Under the pieces are notes generated by a model, which searched no databases, had not been told where the DNA came from, and saw only the letters and a program-made list of their open reading frames with translations. Source: an uncultured Nonlabens sp. (lineage in GTDB: Bacteria > Bacteroidota > Bacteroidia > Flavobacteriales > Flavobacteriaceae). Taken from it: a stretch of DNA of 64,000 nucleotides. Where the stretch lies: assembly GCF_947495285.1 (NCBI RefSeq), contig NZ_CANLXZ010000002.1, positions 62,001-126,000 of the forward strand, given 5' to 3'. Numbering within the stretch: the stretch's first letter is position 1; every line of letters begins with the position of its first letter. The position numbers and the translations under genes were made by a program. This document shows positions 55,319 through 62,900 of this stretch, one piece after another.

Positions 55319-55343
55319 AAAACGCACCGTAATGGTGCGTTTT
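55319..55343. terminator. Intrinsic terminator after the POT transporter gene
   Basis: A 10-base stem (AAAACGCACC with GGTGCGTTTT) encloses a five-base loop and, read on the minus strand, is followed by a T-rich stretch. Confidence 0.8.
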
Positions 55344-55371
55344 ATGTTAAAAATTTTTTAGAATAAATTTG

Positions 55372-57456
55372 TTACGTGATTCCGTGCATCTTTTTGATCA
55401 ATATAGGTTTTATCAATAACATGATTATTCCAGCACCTATAGGTAATAATGTGAAAATCATGAAGAATGTAGATAGTCCATACTGCTCAGAAATTGAGTC
55501 AATAAAACTACCTGAAAGTCCTGCAAGAGTGTTAGCAATGAAGTTTGCAACAAACCATATACCGAACATTAAACTCATCAATTTAACTGGTGCTAGTTTA
55601 CTTACATAAGATAGTCCTACTGGAGAGACGCATAGTTCTCCTAGAGTATGAAATAAGTAAGCTAGAATAAGCCATAAAATACTTACTGATGCTGTTTTTG
55701 CACCTTGCGGTATATCCATAGAGCCATAAGCAAGAGCACCAAACCCTATTCCTAAAAGAATTAAGCCGATCGCAAATTTTACTGGTCCAGAAGGATTCAT
55801 TTTAGATTCCCATATTCTCGAGAATACTGGTGCAAATGCAATAATGAAGAATGAGTTGAGGATACCGAACCATGATGCACCTATTTCTACTTCGTTCTCA
55901 TTAATTTTAGTTAATGTTCCTTTAGTAGCGCTTTCTTCAGAAAAACCAACTCCTTGAGCTAGAAGAAGGTTGTAAGGATTACCTACTTTCATAAGTTTGT
56001 TCTCTTTCTTTTCTTCGTCACTTAGCTCATTGTACTCTCCTTCTTTTAAGTAAGTATCACCTAAGAAAATATCTGTAGATTGTTTTACTCCTTTTGCATC
56101 TGTGTATTCTACTATAGCATACTCAGCATCTTTCCAGAATAATCCTTTTTTAGAACGTGCTTCAAATTTAGTTATAACACCTTTTCTTATCATTCCTATA
56201 GAATCATTCTTAGCATTTACTATGTAATTGCCGTTTTGAATATTTGATTCGTTTTTCTTGTCGTCAGCAAAGTAAAGGTCTAGTCCGCTACCTACACTAA
56301 TTCCAGTTTGAGAACCTATCTCAAAATCTTGAGTGGTAAGAATTTTAGTAACTCTAGAATTTCCGTTATCATCTACATAAGAAACTTGGTAAGATTTAGT
56401 GTCAAAATCGTTCTTTATAACAAAAATAGCAATCGCCCATATGGTTATAAAACTAGCGATAAGCATGATGCTAGAAAGAGGGTAATCTTTCATAATTTGT
56501 TTGCACAACATAGCCAGTACCCATGTAACAATAATCAAAGGCACAATTACTAGAACTGTGTTGATGATAGTAAACGCACTTGCAGCACCACCGGTTAATA
56601 CACGGTCTGTGTAATCACCTGCAAAAATGGTCATGGATCCACCAGCTTGTTCAAATGCCATCCAGAAGAAAATTGTAAAAAAGGCAAGTACACCTATTAC
56701 TATAATTCTATCACGTGATATTTTGTTTTTCTTAGCTTCTTCTACTACGTCTTCTATCGCATCTTCAGTTTCTTCTAATGAGTCTTCTACAGCGTCATCA
56801 AAATCTTGAGTTCCTTGCGGTGATAATCCTATTCTACCAAATATCTTTTGGACAAAAAAGAATTGTAACATTCCTAAAAACATAAATATTCCTGCAAGAC
56901 CAAAACCGTAATTCCATCCAAATTTTTCCCCTAAGTAACCACATAAGAGAATACCTAGAAATGCACCTGCGTTGATACCCATGTAAAATATAGTATAACC
57001 AGCATCTTTTTCTTTTCCTTGAGATTTGTATAGATTACCTACTATAGAAGAGATATTCGGCTTAAATAAACCGTTACCTAAAATCAATAAGGCTAGTCCT
57101 AGATACGTGAAACTTACCGTTTCTATAGCCATTGCTGCATGCCCTAAAGTCATGATTAAAGCACCTATAACTACGGCTTTTCTAAAACCGAAAAACTTGT
57201 CAGCTAAAAACCCACCTATAATCGGTGTTAAATAAACTAGTCCTGTATAAAAACCATAAAGTGTTAAGGCATCTGCTCTTTCCCATCCCCAACCTTCATT
57301 TAATAAGGATGCGGTAAGAAAAAGAACTAATAAAGCTCTCATCCCATAATAGGAGAAACGTTCCCACATTTCTGTGAAAAACAGAACAAATAGACCAGCT
57401 GGGTGATCTAGAATGGTCTTTTGATTTGCGGCAGAACCGTTGAATTTAAATTCCAT
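55372..57456 (-). CDS. POT-family proton-coupled peptide transporter with large periplasmic insertion
   Basis: This 694-residue MFS transporter has the POT start FTEMWERFSYYGMRALLVLFL, the second POT motif GNGLFKPNISSIVGNLY, and FYMGINAGAFLGILLCGYLGE. It imports di- and tripeptides with protons across the inner membrane. Bacterial POTs are usually about 450-500 residues; this one has an extra soluble segment of about 175 residues at about 350-525, between membrane helices. There is also an acidic loop at about 215-240. It lies 36 bases downstream of the DPP-IV gene on the same strand, so peptide cleavage and uptake are probably linked. Confidence 0.92.
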   Translation of the reverse strand: MEFKFNGSAANQKTILDHPAGLFVLFFTEMWERFSYYGMRALLVLFLTASLLNEGWGWERADALTLYGFYTGLVYLTPIIGGFLADKFFGFRKAVVIGALIMTLGHAAMAIETVSFTYLGLALLILGNGLFKPNISSIVGNLYKSQGKEKDAGYTIFYMGINAGAFLGILLCGYLGEKFGWNYGFGLAGIFMFLGMLQFFFVQKIFGRIGLSPQGTQDFDDAVEDSLEETEDAIEDVVEEAKKNKISRDRIIVIGVLAFFTIFFWMAFEQAGGSMTIFAGDYTDRVLTGGAASAFTIINTVLVIVPLIIVTWVLAMLCKQIMKDYPLSSIMLIASFITIWAIAIFVIKNDFDTKSYQVSYVDDNGNSRVTKILTTQDFEIGSQTGISVGSGLDLYFADDKKNESNIQNGNYIVNAKNDSIGMIRKGVITKFEARSKKGLFWKDAEYAIVEYTDAKGVKQSTDIFLGDTYLKEGEYNELSDEEKKENKLMKVGNPYNLLLAQGVGFSEESATKGTLTKINENEVEIGASWFGILNSFFIIAFAPVFSRIWESKMNPSGPVKFAIGLILLGIGFGALAYGSMDIPQGAKTASVSILWLILAYLFHTLGELCVSPVGLSYVSKLAPVKLMSLMFGIWFVANFIANTLAGLSGSFIDSISEQYGLSTFFMIFTLLPIGAGIIMLLIKPILIKKMHGIT

Positions 57457-57492
57457 ATGTATAGTTTATGTTTGTAGTTGAGTTGATTGTTA

Positions 57493-59646
57493 TTATAAAT
57501 TCTCTTTGATAAAATTAGTCATCTTGTTGTACAAGTGTATTCTAGTGTTACCACCATAAATTCCATGATTTTTATCTGGATAAATTGCCCAGTCAAATTG
57601 CTTGTCGGCTTGTACAAGTGCTTCTACCATTCTCATGGTATTTTGAACATGTACGTTATCGTCTGCAGTACCGTGTATTAAAAGATATTTCCCTTTTAAT
57701 TTATCTACATGGTTTATAGGACTGTTATCGTCATAACCACTTGCGTTTTCTTGTGGTGTAGTCATGTAACGTTCTGTATAGATAGAATCGTAGAACCTCC
57801 AGTTAGTTACTGGTGCAACTGCTATTGCCATGCTAAAGGTGTCATTACCTTTTAATAAACAATTAGAACTCATAAAACCACCATAAGACCATCCCCATAT
57901 TCCTACGCGGTTTGCATCAACATAATTCATAGCACCCAGTTGCTTTGCAGCAGCAATTTGATCTTCTACCTCATACTTACCTAATTCTTTTTGAGTAACT
58001 TTTTTAAAGTTTGCTCCTTTAAAACCTGTACCACGTGGGTCTACACAAACAACGATGTAGCCCTCGTTTGCCAGCATGCTGTACCAGAAATCATTTGCTC
58101 CATACCAGCTATTTGCAACAGATTGTGATCCAGGACCACTGTATTGAGTCATGAATAATGGATATGTCTTGTTAGGGTCAAAGTCTTTAGGTTTCATAGT
58201 CCACATATTTAAGTCATTTCCATTAATATTAATGGTAGAGAACTCTTTTTGTGCAACTTGATAGTCATTAAGCTTTGTTGTAAGATCATTATTGTTTTTG
58301 ATCTCACGCACCTTTTTACCATCCTTTGCATTGTTTAAAGTATACACCGGTGGAGTAGTAGCGCTAGAAAAAGTATTGATAAAGTAAGTGAAATTTTTAC
58401 TGAAAGATGCGTTGTTAGTTCCTATTTGAGAAGATAATTTTTGCTTTTTCTTACCTTTTAAAGAGATAGAATAAATACCTCTATTTATAGAACCATCTTC
58501 CGTACTTTGAAAATAGATGCGTTTTGATTTTGCATCATATCCATAGTATGATGTCACATCCCAGTTGCCTTTAGTTAGTTGTTTTTTCTCCGTACCATTT
58601 GCATCATATAGATAGATGTGTCTCCAGTTATCTTTTTCACTCGTCCATAAGAAACTTCCATCTTTTAAGAAAGTAAGATCGTCAGTTACATCTACGTATG
58701 CATTGTCCTTTTCAGTAAAGGCGATACTTGCTTTACCACTCGCATCTACATAATAAAAGTCTAGCACATTTTGATGTCTGTTTAATACTTGTGCTGCTAG
58801 TTTACCGTTAGGTGAATAGTTTATTCTAGCAATGTAAAATTCTTCATTACGACCTAGTGCAACTTCTTTTCTAGTTCCAGTAGATAGTGTAAACTGGTGT
58901 AAAGCCACTACAGCATTTTTTTCTCCAGCCTTAGGGTATTTAAATACATATGGTTTTTGGTACAATTCGTTACCATAAACATCCATTGAGAATTCTGGAA
59001 CAGCACTTTCATCAAAAGATATAAAAGCAATTTGCTCACTATTAGGACTCCACTCATAAGCTTTTACGATAGCAAACTCTTCTTCATAAACCCAGTCAGT
59101 AACACCGTTGATAAGCTTGTTTGTAACACCATCGGTAGTCGCTTGTATAACAGCACCACTTTCTAAATTTTTATAGTAAATGTTGTTCTCAAAAACATAG
59201 GCAACTTTCTTACCATCTGGAGAGAAAGAAGGACTTCTAACTAGATCATCATTTAAAGAGGTTAACTCTTTAGTTTCTAAATTAAGAATATGAACTTTAT
59301 CATTAGAACTGCGTCTGAAAATTTGAGAGCTCTCAGAAATAATCATCATTTGTTTCTCATCACTACTTAAAATATAGTCCTGTATAGGTAATTGAATATC
59401 AGAGCTGCTTACTAGAGTTCCAGTTTTTTCGCCAGTCGTATAACTGTACTTATCTATAGTCTGAGTACGGTCTCTGTTATAGTTGAGGACTAAATACTCT
59501 GTTCCATTGTTTAAAGATGCTAGAGACTGTAGTCCTTGTGTACGAAATTCACCTCTGTAAATATCTTCTACACTAATATTTTTCTGTGCGGTAATGCTTT
59601 GACTTACAAATATAAAAGCCAATAAAAGCATGCAGTTTTTGATCAT
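57493..59646 (-). CDS. Dipeptidyl-peptidase IV-like S9 prolyl peptidase
   Basis: This 717-residue secreted enzyme has a signal peptide (ends SITAQ), a beta-propeller (about 30-480) and an alpha/beta-hydrolase domain. S587 is the nucleophile (GWSYGGFMS), with the Asp in HGTADDNVH and the His in DKNHGIYGG. The double-Glu motif YEEEFA in the propeller is typical of DPP-IV and anchors the peptide N-terminus. It releases N-terminal dipeptides, probably X-Pro, in the periplasm. It is followed by the POT transporter, which could import the products. Confidence 0.93.
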   Translation of the reverse strand: MIKNCMLLLAFIFVSQSITAQKNISVEDIYRGEFRTQGLQSLASLNNGTEYLVLNYNRDRTQTIDKYSYTTGEKTGTLVSSSDIQLPIQDYILSSDEKQMMIISESSQIFRRSSNDKVHILNLETKELTSLNDDLVRSPSFSPDGKKVAYVFENNIYYKNLESGAVIQATTDGVTNKLINGVTDWVYEEEFAIVKAYEWSPNSEQIAFISFDESAVPEFSMDVYGNELYQKPYVFKYPKAGEKNAVVALHQFTLSTGTRKEVALGRNEEFYIARINYSPNGKLAAQVLNRHQNVLDFYYVDASGKASIAFTEKDNAYVDVTDDLTFLKDGSFLWTSEKDNWRHIYLYDANGTEKKQLTKGNWDVTSYYGYDAKSKRIYFQSTEDGSINRGIYSISLKGKKKQKLSSQIGTNNASFSKNFTYFINTFSSATTPPVYTLNNAKDGKKVREIKNNNDLTTKLNDYQVAQKEFSTININGNDLNMWTMKPKDFDPNKTYPLFMTQYSGPGSQSVANSWYGANDFWYSMLANEGYIVVCVDPRGTGFKGANFKKVTQKELGKYEVEDQIAAAKQLGAMNYVDANRVGIWGWSYGGFMSSNCLLKGNDTFSMAIAVAPVTNWRFYDSIYTERYMTTPQENASGYDDNSPINHVDKLKGKYLLIHGTADDNVHVQNTMRMVEALVQADKQFDWAIYPDKNHGIYGGNTRIHLYNKMTNFIKENL

Positions 59647-59749
59647 TCCTTATTTTTAATTACGTGTGACCTCAATTTTACAAAAAATACACCAATAAAG
59701 CTACGGTTTTAGGGATTATCCTTTATAAAGGAATTATACATAACGATTG

Positions 59750-59757
59750 TATCTTTG
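59750..59757 (+). promoter_or_regulatory. Putative -7 promoter box for HMG-CoA reductase
   Basis: TATCTTTG matches TAnnTTTG and lies 18 bases before the ATG of the reductase gene. Confidence 0.42.
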
Positions 59758-59774
59758 CCACTCAATTATATTTT

Positions 59775-61082
59775 ATGCAACCTGTTACCGGATTCTCAAA
59801 ACTTTCTAAATCTCAAAAGATTGATTGGCTCATTAGTAATCATTTAAATGATAACGCTACGGCTAGAGAAACGCTTACCCAATACTGGAATGAAGATCAG
59901 AAATTACAAGATCTACACGACGGTTTCAGTGAGAATACGGTTACTAATTATTTCTTCCCATTTGGGCTGGCTCCTAACTTCTTAATTGATAGCCAGCTGA
60001 TCACTATTCCTATGGCGATAGAGGAGAGTAGTGTGGTGGCTGCGGCTAGTAAAGCGGCTAAGTTTTGGCTAGATCGTGGTGGTTTTAAAACTGTTATCAA
60101 AGGAACTAAAAAAGTAGGGCAGGTACACTTGATGTATCATGGTTTGAGCAGTGAGATGGATGCTTTTTACGCTTTCGCGAAAGCGGAATTACTACAATCT
60201 CTAGAACAAATAAACGCTTCTATGAAAAAACGTGGTGGCGGTATAGTCTCACTAGATTTAATCGATAAAACCAAAAACCTAAAAGGCTATTACCAGTTGC
60301 ACGCAACCTTTGAAACCAAAGATGCGATGGGAGCCAATTTTATAAACACCACGCTAGAGCAACTAGCAACTACTTTTAGATTAAAAGCATCTCAATTTGA
60401 TGGGTTTTCTAGTGATGTGCCAGAGGTAATCATGAGTATATTGAGTAATTATGTGCCAGAATGTGTGGTAAATGTTTCTGTGTCTTGTAAAATAGATGAG
60501 ATAGGAACTATCAATGGGATAACTGGAAAAGAATTTGCTAGAAAATTTGTGCAAGCGGTAGATATTGCTACGGTAGAACCTTATCGTGCAGTAACCCATA
60601 ATAAAGGGATTATGAACGGTATAGATGCAGTGGTTATTGCTACAGGAAATGATTTTAGAGCGGTAGAGGCTGGTGTACATGCTTATGCAGCGAGAGACGG
60701 TCAGTACCGCAGTCTTACTAAAGCTAGAATTGAGAACGATACCTTTATTTTTGAGGCAGATTTCCCTCTAGCGCTAGGAACTGTAGGTGGACTCACTTCT
60801 TTACATCCACTCTCTAAACTTGCTTTACAGATATTAGAAAATCCAAGTGCAGAATATTTAATGAAGGTAACTGCTGTGGCTGGATTGGCTCAAAATTTTG
60901 CAGCTCTCCATTCTTTAGTTACCACGGGAATACAAGCTGGTCACATGAAAATGCATTTAGTGAATATGCTAGAACAAATAGGAGCAACAGATGTAGAAAA
61001 GGATTTGTTGCGCAAAGAATATGCTGATAAAACCCCTAGTTTTTCTGCGTTAAGAGAAAGTCTGTTAGTATTAAGAAGTTAG
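59775..61082 (+). CDS. Hydroxymethylglutaryl-CoA reductase, class II (degradative type)
   Basis: This 435-residue enzyme shows class II features: PMAIEESSVVAAASKAAKFW with the catalytic Glu, the NAD(P) loop region ATGNDFRAVEAGVHAYA, and GTVGGLTSLHPLSKLALQIL. It reduces HMG-CoA to mevalonate for isoprenoid synthesis; despite the 'degradative' name, this class is the biosynthetic form in Bacteroidetes. It stands apart from the GHMP kinase at 14.2 kb. A dispersed palindrome encodes YAFAKAE (A133-A137) in a helix before the conserved KKRGGGI segment. Confidence 0.92.
   Translation: MQPVTGFSKLSKSQKIDWLISNHLNDNATARETLTQYWNEDQKLQDLHDGFSENTVTNYFFPFGLAPNFLIDSQLITIPMAIEESSVVAAASKAAKFWLDRGGFKTVIKGTKKVGQVHLMYHGLSSEMDAFYAFAKAELLQSLEQINASMKKRGGGIVSLDLIDKTKNLKGYYQLHATFETKDAMGANFINTTLEQLATTFRLKASQFDGFSSDVPEVIMSILSNYVPECVVNVSVSCKIDEIGTINGITGKEFARKFVQAVDIATVEPYRAVTHNKGIMNGIDAVVIATGNDFRAVEAGVHAYAARDGQYRSLTKARIENDTFIFEADFPLALGTVGGLTSLHPLSKLALQILENPSAEYLMKVTAVAGLAQNFAALHSLVTTGIQAGHMKMHLVNMLEQIGATDVEKDLLRKEYADKTPSFSALRESLLVLRS
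60170..60185. repeat. Dispersed palindrome copy inside the HMG-CoA reductase gene
   Basis: CGCTTTCGCGAAAGCG is a perfect palindrome and encodes YAFAKAE. Confidence 0.9.
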
Positions 61083-61111
61083 ATAAGTTTTCTATCTATA
61101 GCCTGATAGTA

Positions 61112-61471
61112 TTAAATCCAGTCCAGTTTTTCTTTAGTTATTTCATGTTTTACGTCACCAGTATGTTTTATAACTGCTGGTTCAAATAACATGATGTGTA
61201 CTTCGTTATGTGCAATGGGTTTGTGCTCTACTCCGCGAGGTACAATATATAGGTCGCCTTCATTAAGGGTTATGGTTTTGTCTTTTAGTTCTATAATCAA
61301 TTGTCCTTTGATAACATAGAATAACTCGTCTTCATTGATGTGATCGTGCCAGACAAACTCTCCTTGTAGTTTTGCTAACTTTACGTGTTGTCCATTTAAC
61401 TCACCTATTATTTTAGGAGTCCACTGATCATTAAATAAACTTAGTTTTTCTTTTAAATTAATGGCGCTCAT
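61112..61471 (-). CDS. Small cupin-domain protein
   Basis: This 119-residue single-domain cupin has motif 1 WHDHINEDELFYVIKGQLIIE, with two metal-type histidines and a glutamate, and motif 2 PRGVEHKP. It may be a small isomerase, dioxygenase or sugar/metal-binding regulator; the function is not predictable. Its ATG overlaps the TGA of an upstream minus-strand coding stretch (61468-61860), suggesting that the two were translationally coupled. Confidence 0.85.
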   Translation of the reverse strand: MSAINLKEKLSLFNDQWTPKIIGELNGQHVKLAKLQGEFVWHDHINEDELFYVIKGQLIIELKDKTITLNEGDLYIVPRGVEHKPIAHNEVHIMLFEPAVIKHTGDVKHEITKEKLDWI

Positions 61472-61860
61472 AATTTTTCTTTTATTGTATTTGGGTGAAT
61501 GTAATAAATGTCGTCTTTATAAGGAGTTTTAGTTTTTATATTCTCAAGTATTTGATCATAAATATCTAACTCTGGATGTAGCGCGATACCTCGTTCTTCC
61601 ATAGAATAACGCTGTAAGCTGATTAACATCTTTTCATGACGCGGTATGCGATCATAATTTGTAAATTGATCTACCTTTTTATCGATAACGAGGTGAACAC
61701 TTTTTGATGTGCCAGAATATAGCTTCTTACTTAGATTTTCTTGATTCCTATAATTTGTGACAGTACAGTTGATGTGTATAAAAAGATCTCTAGAAGTGTT
61801 ACCATCGATTTTGCAGATAACATTCTGTAGGTTAAAAAAGCGCTTTTCTAAATTGATTTG
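61468..61860 (-). pseudogene. Overlooked coding stretch upstream of the cupin gene, no normal start (truncated gene?)
   Basis: On the minus strand a frame of about 130 codons is open from a stop at 61861 to a TGA at 61468-61470. The protein-like sequence includes NVICKIDGNTSRDLFIHINC, SKKLYSGTSKSVHLVIDKKV and RYSMEERGIALHPELDIYDQ, and ends YIHPNTIKEKL. The only ATGs are in the second half (61629 and 61602), which would discard the first 77 or more residues; no GTG or TTG lies upstream. Just upstream, in another frame, is ETRPNYYRYYTEYATSNYTN, so a frameshift near 61855 may have broken a longer gene. No family recognised. Confidence 0.55.
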
Positions 61861-62230
61861 TTAGTGTAATTACTAGTAGCATATTCCGTGTAATAACGAT
61901 AATAATTTGGTCTAGTTTCCAATGCCAAGATTTCTTAAAAACCATGGTATGCAGGATGATTGCGATACAGGAGTTTTACATAAAAACCTATCAAAAATAA
62001 TAATCCACTTAACAATTATAACATTCATAAACATTCCGTTTACAAGAAGCGAAAAAACAAATACGTCGCTAAAGTGTGGATAAGTATCTGTTATTTTGAT
62101 ACTTAATAATGTAATGGTTAAAAATTTAAGAGCTTTTAAAATGACATAAAGCCTAAGAAAGCTGTTGCTATATTGTAAAAGATAAGTGAAGCACGGTGCA
62201 CACAACGATTTGAAAAATATAAATTCATTG
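61861..62230. other. Intergenic stretch, possibly the decayed 5' part of the broken gene
   Basis: No convincing intact gene is visible. A short protein-like fragment in the minus frame (about 61850-61945) precedes the open stretch at 61468-61860. A 97-codon minus ORF (61912-62205) is very hydrophobic and cysteine-rich without a recognisable family, and I do not accept it. Confidence 0.4.
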
Positions 62231-62236
62231 TATAAA

Positions 62237-62264
62237 AAAACGAGGAATATGAATCCCTCGTTTT
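62237..62264 (-). terminator. Intrinsic terminator after the thioredoxin-fold lipoprotein gene
   Basis: A nine-base stem (AAAACGAGG with CCTCGTTTT) encloses a loop of about ten bases. Read on the minus strand, a run of seven T follows. Confidence 0.75.
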
Positions 62265-62287
62265 ATTACCTTACTGTTGTGTTTTTA

Positions 62288-62896
62288 TTAGTTATCGTAA
62301 GAATGTTTGTATTCCTGTCCGGTAACTATTTTTAACATGTCTTTTTCTAGTGACTCTCTAGGTCTTTCTACATAACGTCCTATTTCTTTTCCGTCTCTAT
62401 AGAAAATAAAAGTAGGGACACGTTTTATATCATATCCAGAGACTAGGACTGTAGGTTTTGATTTTGATCTATCTACGGCAATCATAGTTACCTTATCAAG
62501 ATCATAATCAGCAGCTTTTAATATATGATAGAACTGAGGGACTTCTCTTTTTGAGTCTCCACACCAGGTTCCCATATAAGCTCTTATCTCTATATCTACT
62601 AGAGCAACCTTAAGCGCATCTATGCTTTTTTGATCTGGTTGATATGCTGCTAGACGACTGTTGAACCACTTATCAAAAGGAGTTTGCATGAATGCATCTT
62701 TTTGAACCTCTCCAGATAAATTTCCAGATGCATCCTTAATATAAGAAGTTGTAGCATCTATAATAGGCAGTTCTTGAGTCGCTTCGTCTACCTTGTTATC
62801 CATAGATGTTTGAGTAGTAGAAGCCGTAGTAGCAGTTTTTTGAGTTCCACATGCAGTAAGTGTTACCGCAGTAAGTAGTATAAATATCTTTTTCAT
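62288..62896 (-). CDS. Thioredoxin-fold lipoprotein with CGDS active site
   Basis: This 202-residue lipoprotein (lipobox LTAC, C16) has a thioredoxin fold whose active site is WCGDS in MGTWCGDSKREVPQFY, so the second cysteine is replaced by serine. A cis-proline segment KRVPTFIFYRDG follows. With one cysteine it may be a monothiol reductase or a binding protein rather than a classical oxidoreductase. It lies four bases downstream of gpmI on the same strand, so it is probably cotranscribed. Confidence 0.85.
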   Translation of the reverse strand: MKKIFILLTAVTLTACGTQKTATTASTTQTSMDNKVDEATQELPIIDATTSYIKDASGNLSGEVQKDAFMQTPFDKWFNSRLAAYQPDQKSIDALKVALVDIEIRAYMGTWCGDSKREVPQFYHILKAADYDLDKVTMIAVDRSKSKPTVLVSGYDIKRVPTFIFYRDGKEIGRYVERPRESLEKDMLKIVTGQEYKHSYDN

Positions 62897-62900
62897 AATA

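Noticed and set aside
5338..60185. The palindromes as transcription terminators or a CRISPR array
   Set aside because: They lack T-runs, most lie inside coding sequences, and spacing is irregular (about 2-9 kb), so neither explanation fits.
61912..62205. Minus-strand ORF of 97 codons
   Set aside because: It is hydrophobic and cysteine-rich with no recognisable family, and competes with a protein-like fragment in another frame. It is more likely a chance frame.
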